A program made the translations under genes and the position numbers. Below are positions 35,240 through 45,509 of a stretch of 64,000 nucleotides of DNA, one piece after another (within the stretch, counting starts at the first letter, position 1; the number at the start of each line of letters is the position of its first letter). This DNA is from Phialocephala subalpina (Eukaryota; Ascomycota; Leotiomycetes; Helotiales; Mollisiaceae): contig FJOG01000001.1 of assembly GCA_900073065.1 (NCBI GenBank), positions 2,737,225 through 2,801,224 of the forward strand. The letters run 5' to 3'. The notes under the pieces were generated by a model that was not told where the DNA came from, did no database searches, and was given only the letters and a program-made list of their open reading frames with translations.

Positions 35240-36060
35240 TCAATCCACGATGAATTCCTGCTCCCAGAACGCGATGACATCCTCAGCTACCTGCGGCATC
35301 GAATCAGAGAACCATTGTCGTAGAGCTGCTTGTCCCTCTCGAGTTGTGGCTGCTTGTGCAAGATCTGGGATACTGTGAACCAGATCACTCAGGACATTGC
35401 GAGCATGCTCTGGCAGAGGGTTATTGGAACAATATGGCAGCAAGGCGACTACGGAGTTTAGTCGAGAAGCCGAAGATGCTGCCGATCGACTGTTGAAGAG
35501 TTGTCTTTGGAACGAGGAGAGTGTGGATTGAAGGTTGGTAAGGGTGGTTAGTGGCATTACCGGAATATCGAAGTTGCAGAGACTGTTAAAAGTTAGTGGA
35601 AGTGTGAATCAATTTGCTTGATACATTCTTACTTCATTTGTAGCTCTATGAATGCAGTTGTCCCATTGCCGTGTTGTGGATTCTCTTTAAGCAAGAAGAT
35701 GACACCAATATCCCTGCCACCAGTCTTGTGGTAGAGTCGTTCGACGCGAGCAACTTCGTTCGCAGGAGGCTGCATATCATGAGCAGACAGAAGGACGATG
35801 TTGAACATGTGGTGCTTGTCGTTTGGTACCGGCACAGGGATTTCTAGATCATGGCTTCCGAGGTTGGTCTCTGCTGCTTGTAAGCACTGCAGATAGGTGC
35901 GGTGGACAAGGACTACCTTTCCATTTTGGATTTTGAAGAGAGAGAAGCGTAGCTGGAAGTGAAGCCAGCCCCGGCCGCTTTCGAAGAGAGGAGCAGAACA
36001 TGATGTTGGTCGTGTAGTTGCGCTCCTAGAATTCGTAAAGTGTTCAGCGCCAGTCGAACA
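35240..36060 (-). CDS. Hypothetical protein, N-terminal exon unresolved
   Basis: I do not recognise the family. Two exons fit well: 35633-36060 (open from an acceptor CTAG at 36061) and 35240-35582, joined by GTAAGA...CAG, encoding at least 257 residues. The product has a beta-rich first half (GWLHFQLRFSLFKIQNGKVV, MFNIVLLSAHDMQPP, RDIGVIFLLKE, TTAFIELQMNLCNFDIPV) and a helical second half (LTTLTNLQSTLSSFQRQLF ... DVIAFWEQEFIVD at the C-terminus). No signal peptide or membrane helix is seen. No ATG lies in frame in exon 35633-36060 near its start, so a further upstream exon is needed. Candidate ATGs at ~36100-36118 do not splice cleanly. Confidence 0.55.
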
Positions 36061-36375
36061 CTAGAGGAAATCCTAATTTGCAGGTTGATCCGACATTCGG
36101 TGCCAATGACCAATGCATCAAGGAATTTCGCGCATTCTTATGAGGATTTGAGATTTTGATTGTATGTAGAGTAGAATGTACATGCATGAGCAGAGTTCAT
36201 GTGCCGCCCAGATTTGGAAACTAACACAAGCGAATCCCCTATTGAGGGGCCCACAACCTCGAAAACTCTCTGGAAGCTGCGTCTAATCAATTGATCATAC
36301 AACACGCAGATTTGCTATCCGCAAGACCTTATCTTCGGATCTATTCTGTCGTGAACGTTCCATGACGGCAAACAA

Positions 36376-37062
36376 TTATGCACGGCTGAGTATCGACGGC
36401 TTCTTTTTCCCACTTGCTTTCCTCATCTCTTCTATGGCCTGCTCGAGAGTCTCCACCCGATTCTTCTGCTGCTGTTCGCCTTCCTCTAATTCTTTCTCCC
36501 TGGCCTCCAATTCCTCAAGCTTCTGCTTCAGTTCCGCGATCTTCTCGGCGTTCAAATCCGGCTTCCCCTTTGCCCTCAGGTATTCGTACAATATCAATCC
36601 GCCGGCAACGAGTAGAATGAAGGAGTCGCCAATAACATCTGCGAATAGGTCCACTGCTTTAGATTCTGGTAGAGGTCGGAATTTGCGTTTCCAAACGCTC
36701 GTGGAAGCCTCTTTTTGGGCAGCAGCCTTATCCCTCGCCAGCTTCTCCTTCTGTGCTTCCTCGTGCTTCATTTGTTCCTCCGTCTTCACTGTAGGGGCCT
36801 CCGCTCTCTCCTTGGCCCGTTTCTCGGCAGCTTTATCTCGTAGCAAGGTGACTGCCATTCGCATGTTGATCTGATGCATAGTTTGGCCATATCGGGCTGC
36901 AATCGTTCGGAATTTTGGATGATCATGAGCTTGTACTTTGATCCAATTCTACACAAATTAGCGAATTCCAAAAGGAACTTGAAACTAGATACTTACCGCG
37001 CCATATTTAGATATGTGCCTCACGAAAAGAGAGGCAAACTTGAACAAAGGAAGAGGGACCAT
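36376..37062 (-). CDS. OPA3-like mitochondrial protein
   Basis: Relative of optic atrophy 3 protein, a mitochondrial membrane-associated protein of poorly known function. Two exons: 36997-37062 and 36376-36948 (intron GTAAGT...TAG), giving 212 residues. The N-terminus MVPLPLFKFASLFVRHISKY is the family signature and a likely mitochondrial signal, continuing NWIKVQAHDHPKFRTIAARY. Next come a long Lys/Glu-rich helix, a hydrophobic segment (DSFILLVAGGLILYEYL, ~residues 130-146) and a strong coiled coil (KIAELKQKLEELEAREKELE). The C-terminus is basic. Divergent from the polo kinase gene, with 474 bp between starts. Confidence 0.92.
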
Positions 37063-37536
37063 GCTGAGGACTTGGAGAAGGATCGCATGTGAATGCCGCA
37101 ACCGTTGACGAACAAATCTGCAAGAAAGACTAGAAACTCAATGATGCAGACGCCCCGCGACTGTGTCCCATATTTATCATTCGCAGGATATGTCACCTCA
37201 GGTCGAACATTGTGAACGTATAAGTAACTTGTAGGCAGTCATCTCGAAGTTGACGGGAATACATAACACCGACGTCCGCATCGTGGTTGCTGTGCCAGAA
37301 AATGAAGCCCCACTTTTACCCTTATTTACTATCGCGATCACAGAAAGAACTTCTGACGGTCAACGATGTTCACGCCCTCGACAACACCGCCAACTTCACC
37401 TTGCAACTTTGCTTTTCGATGCTGAACCGCAATTCACTTCCTAATAACCGATAATTGCTCGTCGTCACTTCGAGCTCACCGATCTGTAAGTTACAACTTT
37501 CATCTACAATCTCTCCGCCGGCGAGGTTCTTTTGCT
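37063..37536. promoter_or_regulatory. Divergent intergenic region between OPA3-like and polo kinase genes
   Basis: 474 bp holding both promoters and leaders. No coding sequence and no clear motif. Confidence 0.45.
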
Positions 37537-40500
37537 ATGGCAGAGTCGCCGTTCTTTCTCATTGAGAACTGGTACTCCAGAGGTTACAATGCCGTCCCCC
37601 ATTATCTTATCAGGGACATGACGAGAAGATGCGATATTCCAAACTGGCCAACGATCTACGACGGCGTAAAGACCCTCAAACCGCGGAACAATGGGGAGCC
37701 GTCATGGATGGAAGACATTCTGCATACTCGAGCATGGGATATCCTCAAGATCCTGCCTCGAGAAGTCATCGAGATATTGGGACGGATCCTCTGCCAGACC
37801 CTGGAAGCCCATCGGGACTGTACACGGACATTGTTGCGCGGCCAGAGCCACCATTTGATATTCTTTACTAATTTTCGTGTCATGCAGGTCTATTGCCACC
37901 ACGACCAGTCAGAGCACGAAACGATCAAGGACCTGATCATAGCAGACCAAAAGTTCCTCTGGTGCCCAGACAATCCAGACAACAAATCCCCATACCATCA
38001 GAAAACCGACCCTCTCTTCGAACTTGCCAGCGAATACCTTGCTTGGAGCTGCTATTTCCCCGACGGAGTAGACATGGAGGCCTTATCGCCTCGGGATCCG
38101 AATGCTCACGTTCGGGTCAAGAAAGAAAGCATGAAGTCCAAGGCCCCAGCTAAATTAGGAAAGGAGAAGGATCATCCTCCACCACCTCCGCCAGAAGTCC
38201 ACGAGCCACCAAGTTCAGACCGGAAGGATGGAGCAACATACAATACTGGTCGCTGTCTAGGCAAAGGTGGTTTTGCTATCTGCCATGAAGGCCAACTTGC
38301 AGGAACCAAGCAGAAATATGCCTTGAAGATCGTCAAGAGCCATATGCCACAAAAGAAGATGGAGCAGAAGGTTCGTTGTTCCAACATAAACACGCTTATT
38401 AGATACTAACAGATTGATTAGTTCCAAACAGAACTTCAAATCCACTCGAAGATGCGACATGCCAATATTGTCCAATTTCATCGTGCCTTCTCTTTCAACC
38501 AATGCACATTCATTGTGCTAGAACTCTGTCCAAATGGCTCCCTAATGGATATGGTTAAGAAACGAAAGTATGTCACAGAGCCAGAAGTTCGATACTGGAC
38601 TGTACAAATGGCCGGTGCAATCAAGTACATGCACTCAAAAGGCATAATCCACCGAGATCTCAAGATGGGCAACATTTTCCTGGACAAGGACATGAATGTC
38701 AAAGTTGGTGACTTTGGGCTAGCAGCTTTACTTGTGACTGGCAAGGACTGGCAGGCTCATCGACGAACCACTCTTTGCGGTACTCCGAACTACATCGCTC
38801 CCGAGATTCTGGCCAAGGATAAGGGCGGTCATGATCATGCAGTCGACATTTGGAGCTTGGGCATTATCATGTGAGATCTCACCCATTACTTCCTCTGCTA
38901 TCACTAACGAATCTCAGTTTCGCATTGCTCACCGGAAAGCCCCCTTTTCAGGCCGCCACCCAAGAAGAAATCTACCGAAGAGCTCGTGAACTAGAATACG
39001 ACTGGCCAAAGTTGGATACTTCAGAGAACTACATTTCGGATGAAACCAAGGATCTGGTAGCAGGACTTCTGCAAGCCCCAGAGAAACGGCCTGATCCCGA
39101 TACCATTGTGCAGCACCCGTTCTTCACCTGTGGTTGGATGCCTCAAGACGAAGAGATGACACCATCTTTACGTGAGAGACATCCAGATCCCACCCAGTTC
39201 TTGTCTGTTGGCTCGCGCAATGGCAGAGCAAATCTGTACACTCGAAACCTCAAGAAGTTGTGCATCAAGTGCGAAGTCGGCCCATGGAACCCAGCCAGCA
39301 AACAACACACTAGTACTTACCGAGAGGTGGCTCAGGAGGAGAAGGCTGGTCTGACTCCGATCGTCCCCCTCGCCGAAGATGTGGTATACCGACCATTCAG
39401 TGAGTGGCTGCAAGAGCAATCGCAACGAGAAGTTGTACTCGCCGAGAGATCCCGCAAATCGGAGGACACATTGGAAAAGCAGCTTTCACCTGAGCCCAAG
39501 AAGATCAAGACGGAGACACTTCCCAGTCGGCCATCAACTCAAAGCTTCGCAGCACAACAAAGAGCAAGACCCATGGCATCGGCATCTAGTGTCCCTGCAC
39601 GCCTGGTCAAGACCCGACAACCCTCGCAAGAGTCAGGTTCGCGTGGTCAGGGTATCCTTAATCTAGCGAGCCGCTCGAAGGCAAGGAAAGTCGAGGCAAA
39701 GCTCTCAGAAGACACCGCAGCTGTCCAAGATAGATTGGCAGCCGATCTCGTCAACCAATTGAACACTGCTGAAGCCGAGAGAAACGCACAGGTCGAGGGC
39801 CCTGAACCGTCTTCTCAAATCCAGGAGTCGATATTCACTCCCCGAGAACAACTTGAGCCGGTCTCCAATACCACTCCAGATCATATCCTTGAGGGTCTTC
39901 GTCGTCTCCAGACTGAGCTGGAACGTGTTCTCAACACCAGAACTACTGCCCTTGAGACTAAAAAGACTCCTCCAGTCTTTCCAATCGTCGTCAAGTGGGT
40001 TGACTACACAAACAAGTACGGCCTAGGCTACGTTCTTAGCAATGGCAGTATTGGTAGCATCTTTAAAGCCTTGCCTGCGAACTTCTCGGACCCGAAGAAA
40101 GGTTATGTTCCACCTACATGCCTCGTTATCAGGGACGCAGAAAGACATCTGCAAAATAAGCGAAACGAAGCTTACCCTGATCGTCATGAGATTGTTCCTG
40201 TCTCAGGGCCGAACATCGAGTTCTACGAAAATAGGTCAGACAAAGGATTAGTTCGAGGGAAAGTCAATCCAATGAACTACAAAGCTATTCATGGTCCAAA
40301 TGGCGAGAGCCCGAAGTTACCAGGAGGGAAAGATGAGTACGATAACAGAAAGCGAGAATTGCTTGTTTTGTGGAAGAAGTTCTCCAATTACATGTACTCC
40401 TTCGGAAAAGATGCAGACTTCATCTATGATGAAGCTTTGACCCGCACTCCTCCAAGTCGTCAGGAAGACTCGGTTGCTGCTGGTAACGTCGTTACTTTCT

Positions 40501-41103
40501 ATCAACGTTGGGGAGATGTCGGTTGCTGGGCCTTCTGCGATGGTCACTTCCAGGTACGAACTACTGCTGTCATTTCATGACCACCATAATAACACTGTAT
40601 AGTTCAACTTCCCTGATCACACTAAGATTATCATCTCGTCTGACGGGACATGGTGCAATTTCTACCATCTCCCGCTCGAAGCTGCCCGAGAGCTTGCCAC
40701 CAAGGGCGAGATTCCACCAAATGGGTTGGACGACCGTAGCATGCTATCATATCCACTCCAAACCCTTCTTAACTTCATGGCCAAGCCAAGCAGGTCGACA
40801 GTGCGAAAGAGACCTGATATCAACCCAATGATTCAAGGCATTCCCCACGCGAACGACTTCCGCAGAAAGATTGAGTTTGTTCGCGATATCGTCAAGGAGT
40901 GGGTCGGAAACGGAGGCATGGGCTGTAGCAACATGACACCAGAAGGACGCTTGAAATTCAAGGGTTTCAGAGAGACTGAGAACGTCAAGATTCCAATGAA
41001 GCATGTCTGGACAACAGTTGGAGCGAGAAATGGTGATGAGAGAAGAGTTGCATGGTTCAACCCCAAGAAGCCAGATGAGATCATCCAAGATATCAAGTCT
41101 TGA
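37537..41103 (+). CDS. Polo-like serine/threonine kinase (Cdc5/Plo1/PlkA)
   Basis: Mitotic kinase controlling entry, spindle and exit/septation; it docks on phosphorylated partners through polo boxes. Four exons: 37537-38370, 38422-38870, 38918-40553 and 40603-41103, giving 1139 residues. Kinase domain ~235-495: GRCLGKGGFAICHEG loop, ALKIVKS lysine, IIHRDLKMGNIFLD catalytic loop, VGDFGLAA, TTLCGTPNYIAPEIL. Polo box 1 near 785 (KWVDYTNKYGLGYVLSNGS) and polo box 2 near 910-1000 (LWKKFSNYMYSFGKDADFIY; GTWCNFYHLP). Before the kinase is a ~230-residue extension with no domain that I recognise. An alternative start at MEALSPRDPN (codon ~180) is possible. The Pro-rich linker HPPPPPPEVHEPP lies just before the kinase. 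Confidence 0.95.
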
Positions 41104-43337
41104 GGATCTCAATGCTTCTGTTCTGCGAAGATTACATGGCCGACTAGTCATTCGGTTGTCCAATCGATTGGTCTGGCATTTCTACTCAGCGAGCGAGGCA
41201 GGTTGCTCCTAGTACTGCATCATTTCGATGCTAGCTTAAGACGGGAGGTCTATTTTAAATTTTCTGGCGTTTCGGTCGAGTTCCTGGGAAAAGGAACTCA
41301 TTTCATGCATAGCATTATGCGTTAAGGCGTTAGAGGCTTTTTCCTCTTCAAATTACGCCTACATATGGGAGTTCCGGGAAATTGCGTTGAGTTTTCTTCT
41401 ATTGCTGGAGATTCAGAACAGCGTTAAAGCTTCCTTCTGCGCCTCGGGTATGATGGGATGAAGGAGATGAGCTACTTTTATTGCGTTATTGATATCTGAG
41501 CATAGCTGGGCGTGGGAGAGGCGTTGCCTTGCCTTGCAGAGCGTTATCGCTTTTATGAACGAGACTTCTTCACGTAATTACGGATAGCGGAATTCACAAG
41601 ATATTATTTCATGTCTTGAATGCTTTGTTTGAACGTGAAATCGGGTAAGTGAGTTGTGATGGTGAAGTCGGTGTTTTTGGCGTTTTTGAATGTCCCAGGA
41701 AAGTTGGTTCTTTGAGTGAGAGCCGCTGTTCTCAATTCTTTTCTGGGTTTTGTATACAGTCGAAGCCTCCTAGGTGTATAAGAGTCTAATAGTGTTGCTC
41801 GGTGGTGATAAGTTCTCAAATCATCTCATGATATGAACTGATACGTTCTCCGTATGCAAGCGGTATTCGTGAGATTGGAATCCTGTGCCATAATTGTCGG
41901 AAGCTTTCTCTTTTGAGTGGGTGAAGTTCTCAGAGACATTCAATCGTATCTCGATATCTGAGATGAATCGAGTATGTTGTTTCCAGACTGGCTTACATAC
42001 CACCTTCACTATGAGTGTTTTCACCAAGGACCCAAATATTTTCATTGCTCTTGACTCCTAAGGTAAAAGAATGAATCAAGAAGAGAAGCCCTCGAATGTC
42101 AGACAGCACCTCTTGTTGCGCAACTTTCTCCTCCCCGATACATCAATGCCTCCTTCTCCACTTCAACCTAAATTGCAATCTCGTCCTATTCTCGCAATCT
42201 AATCTCCAGACTAGGATTCACTTTCCTTGAGGTGATTGGCCTCTCTCTTATCTCCCAAGTGATCTGATCGGAGAAATCGTAAGCAGTGAGAAAGTGGTTG
42301 ATGGCCGAAAGCGCTGACGTTTTCGACATCATCATGGGTAGGAAGGTAAAATTCATCCTTATTTCCTTTTTCTGGATGAGAGGTAAGGACTTGAATCGAG
42401 ACGAAAGACAACGGGAAGAAATGAAGTTGAGATTGGATTTCCATTTCGATATTCTTAGCTGCTGTCCCTTAAACCCCAGGGATGAGAGGAGAGAGTTTGG
42501 TTCTGATTTGACGCTTCTTAGAATGTAATGTGGATGATTTGGTTGAATGCTTCTTGGTTTGACTGAAGTTTGGAGGAAAGAAGACCTGGGGTTGTTGGCA
42601 TGCGGTATCAACATTTGTCAAGCTTGAGCCTGAGTGTTGGTTCTCGCGGTGTTGTCTAAACATTTCGAATATGAATGAAAGGAGTAGGATGGAGTTATTC
42701 GGCATTGACAGCGACGAGTAGAAGGGGCAGATGGGATAGATAAGATTGGAGAGATAGAAGAGAAGGTTAGGGTGCATGATCAAGGGAGGTGGGATATCAA
42801 CATTGGAGGAAAGATGGAGATCAAGGAAGAACGGACTTGCTGACGAAAGAAGAGAGACAACGATTATGTTCTCGGTAGCAGAAAAGTGGAGGGAGATATT
42901 AGTTTTCAGTTAGACACTTTACTCTCACATCACCATTAAGAAAAGTCATAAATAGTAAGCAGGCCATGATCTCAACATCATTACTTTTCACTCATCTCAT
43001 TATCTCGCTCTTGTCTCCTTTTCTTCTTCTACAAACAGACCAAGGCGCCCATCAATCATGCTATGCATCCGGTTCCCAACCCACCCTCCGAGCGATGCAT
43101 GCATTTTCTATGTCGAAGGTTCAAACCAACGCCTGTGATGATGCCCAAATCAACAATGTTCCCTCCCAGACATGCAAAGGTGAGATCTGGTGGTTCCCAA
43201 TATATACAATGACATTATGCTCCGTGTTGTGGAGGTCTTTTTTTTCCCTTCGCTTCTCGAACGTCTTTTCCTCTTCTCGGATCGGCTTCCTTGGATTCTG
43301 GAGCTCGTCCTTGAAGAAATGGTTCTGGAGTCGACAC
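41104..43337. other. Intergenic region between convergent genes
   Basis: Over 2 kb without a supported gene. AT-rich, with many stops in all frames. Some short frames (minus 42186-42614, plus 42966-43502) have no domains. The second overlaps the 3' end of the Skt5-like gene in antisense. Confidence 0.45.
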
Positions 43338-45509
43338 TCACATAACGATACAGTCCTTGTCGTCCTTGTGACCTGTCTTCTCGTTCCCACTCGCACTCTT
43401 CTTTATCTTCCCATTCTTCGGTGGCGCCACCTCCATCGGCGTCCCACCGCTTGCTGCAGCTCGAATAGCAGCCAATCTGAGCTTGGCACGTTCATCTCCT
43501 GAATCTGCCGCTTTGACATACCACACGTTGGCCTCGAGAGGATCACGACGACATCCGATGCCCATTTCGGTGAAGTAGCCAACCGCATATTCGGCTTTTG
43601 TTAGGCCTAGGATCATGTTAGCAAGCAGGCACCGGGATACAGGGACGTAGCTCGACTTACCACACTCTGCTGCTTGACGCGCCCATTCGTATGCCTCATT
43701 CTCATCCTTCTCGAGAACAGGGGGCGCGCCAACCATATACCAGGCACACAACGCCATCATTGCTGCCGCATGTCCTCTCTGTGCTGCTCCAGTATAGAAA
43801 TGGACACTTAGAGCTGGATCTCTGGGGCAAGAGAGCTTTCCGTGCTCGTACGCATCACCCAATCTGTAGCAAGCTTCGGCGTGTCCCAAATCGGCAGCTT
43901 GGGTAAAAAGCTGGGCGGCATAAGACTCATCCAAGAAGATGTCGTCACCGTAACCAGTCTCGTATAACACACCAAGGTGATATGGAGCAGCGTTGTATTG
44001 CAAGTCTGCAGACTCAGTCGCTCTCTTCAACCACTTCAAACCTTCTCGGTACTTGTTCAGACCAAGATCACCAGACAAGCAAGCTCTTCCGAGACGAGTC
44101 ATTGCTCCTGGGTGGTTCTTGGAAGCCGACTGTCTGTAAAATTGAACAGCCTTTGCTGGATCTTTCCTGCATCCCCATCCAAACTCGTAACACAACGCTG
44201 CTCGATACCCTGATTCTGCATGCCCATGCTTGCTTGCAGCAACGAAAAGTGGGAATGCTGTGTTGTAGTCCTCCTTTCCCTTGCTGAATAGCCCAGATGC
44301 ATATCCATCAGCCAGGTAGTATTGTGCAAATGGATAGCTACGGTCCGCCAACTTTTGTAATATATGCTTGGCCTCCGAAAGCAGTTCTTGTGGCGAAGAC
44401 TGTTGCTTTTCAATGTAAGGACTGTCCTGGTCTTGATTTTTTGGTTTTGGGCTCAATTTCCTTGGTGTGTTTGCCTCTTGGTTCAGTCCAGCATCTTGAG
44501 CCGCTTGTATCAAGAAAATGGCAAAAGAGTATTGCGTCTCCGCATCAGTCACCTTCTTCACGTTTTGTCGATACATTTCTAAAGTCTTTCCCATGCTAAG
44601 TAGCGAGGCATTGGCACCCACGATACCTCTTAATTGCGAGTTATCAAGCGAGATAGGAGGAGGTGGTGCTTGCGGGTATGAAACATTGGCCAAGTCCACG
44701 TATGAGATTGGTCTGCTGTCAGATCTACCAGAATGAGCCGAAGGCGCTCGTGCACCCCAATGTGGTGAACCTGGCAGCCCAGGCGAACGTCCTCGAGGTC
44801 CCATATCAGAATAGGCCGACATTGGTCGCTGGATTGAGCTCCGCATTGCTAGCTGTGATGTCGGCGTGAGATGACGATTTATAGACTGCCCTGCTTCCAC
44901 TAGATCTGGTGTACTGGGACTCTGAATGTTAGGTCTGCGGATCTGACCATTCCCACCGTCAGAATAGCGGGATTGATGATGGTATTGAAGTTGTGGGACG
45001 GGCATATTTGGAGGTTCATTTTCGTTGATACGATCGGGGTGATGTCTCGAGGCAGGGTGATTCGTCGATGATCCATTTGAGGGTGATCTCGAGCTTGAAC
45101 TGTCTCCGGAATTTCCAGAGGAGGTTGTAGCAACTTGTGGCCTCCGGACATCCGCATTCTGACTTGGTCTATATGGCATTTCCAGAGTTATAGGCATCCT
45201 AGGCTCGTATCGTTCCGCCTCGAACTGTTCTGATTCCCTTGATGTGTAGCTTCCTCGTACATTGCCATCCTCAATCACAGCAACCGATGCCTTAGGAGGC
45301 CAATCCTCTGACTGCACATTGACCCGTACTGGAGACATGGGCGCTCCGTGCGTCCTGCTTGTTGCTGGTATAGGTATTGACGGGAGCGGTTTTCGGCCAT
45401 CGTTCTCGGCATTTTCTTTGAACTCGCCGTCGGCATAGTATTTTGGTGGTGACGAAGGAGGGGGGAGCGGTTTCCTGTTGGGAGACTGAGGAGACGATTG
45501 CGTCGCCAT
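43338..45509 (-). CDS. Chitin synthase activator, Sel1-repeat protein (Skt5/Chs4-like)
   Basis: Sel1-repeat scaffold. In yeast, Skt5/Chs4 binds and activates the class IV chitin synthase Chs3 at the plasma membrane. Residues 1-~280 are Pro/Ser-rich and disordered. Sel1-type repeats run from ~370 to ~690: AQYYLADGYASGLFSKGKED, ESGYRAALCYEFGWGCRKDP, AMTRLGRACLSGDLGLNKYR, YHLGVLYETGYGDDIF, ACYRLGDAYEHGKLSCPRDP and others. The protein ends CIVM, a CaaX prenylation box, as in this family. A 54-nt segment (43607-43660) begins GTAAGT, has GCTAAC and ends TAG. It is divisible by three and has no stop, so it reads through as coding, but removing it restores ECGLTKAEYAVGYFTEMGIG, a proper Sel1 repeat. 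The spliced product is therefore 705 rather than 723 residues. It lies near, and divergent from, the class IV chitin synthase. Confidence 0.92.
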   Translation of the reverse strand: MATQSSPQSPNRKPLPPPSSPPKYYADGEFKENAENDGRKPLPSIPIPATSRTHGAPMSPVRVNVQSEDWPPKASVAVIEDGNVRGSYTSRESEQFEAERYEPRMPITLEMPYRPSQNADVRRPQVATTSSGNSGDSSSSRSPSNGSSTNHPASRHHPDRINENEPPNMPVPQLQYHHQSRYSDGGNGQIRRPNIQSPSTPDLVEAGQSINRHLTPTSQLAMRSSIQRPMSAYSDMGPRGRSPGLPGSPHWGARAPSAHSGRSDSRPISYVDLANVSYPQAPPPPISLDNSQLRGIVGANASLLSMGKTLEMYRQNVKKVTDAETQYSFAIFLIQAAQDAGLNQEANTPRKLSPKPKNQDQDSPYIEKQQSSPQELLSEAKHILQKLADRSYPFAQYYLADGYASGLFSKGKEDYNTAFPLFVAASKHGHAESGYRAALCYEFGWGCRKDPAKAVQFYRQSASKNHPGAMTRLGRACLSGDLGLNKYREGLKWLKRATESADLQYNAAPYHLGVLYETGYGDDIFLDESYAAQLFTQAADLGHAEACYRLGDAYEHGKLSCPRDPALSVHFYTGAAQRGHAAAMMALCAWYMVGAPPVLEKDENEAYEWARQAAECGKSSYVPVSRCLLANMILGLTKAEYAVGYFTEMGIGCRRDPLEANVWYVKAADSGDERAKLRLAAIRAAASGGTPMEVAPPKNGKIKKSASGNEKTGHKDDKDCIVM

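Noticed and set aside
43121..43502. Plus and minus frames at the 3' end of the Skt5-like gene
   Set aside because: They overlap real coding sequence or its 3' flank and carry no domain.
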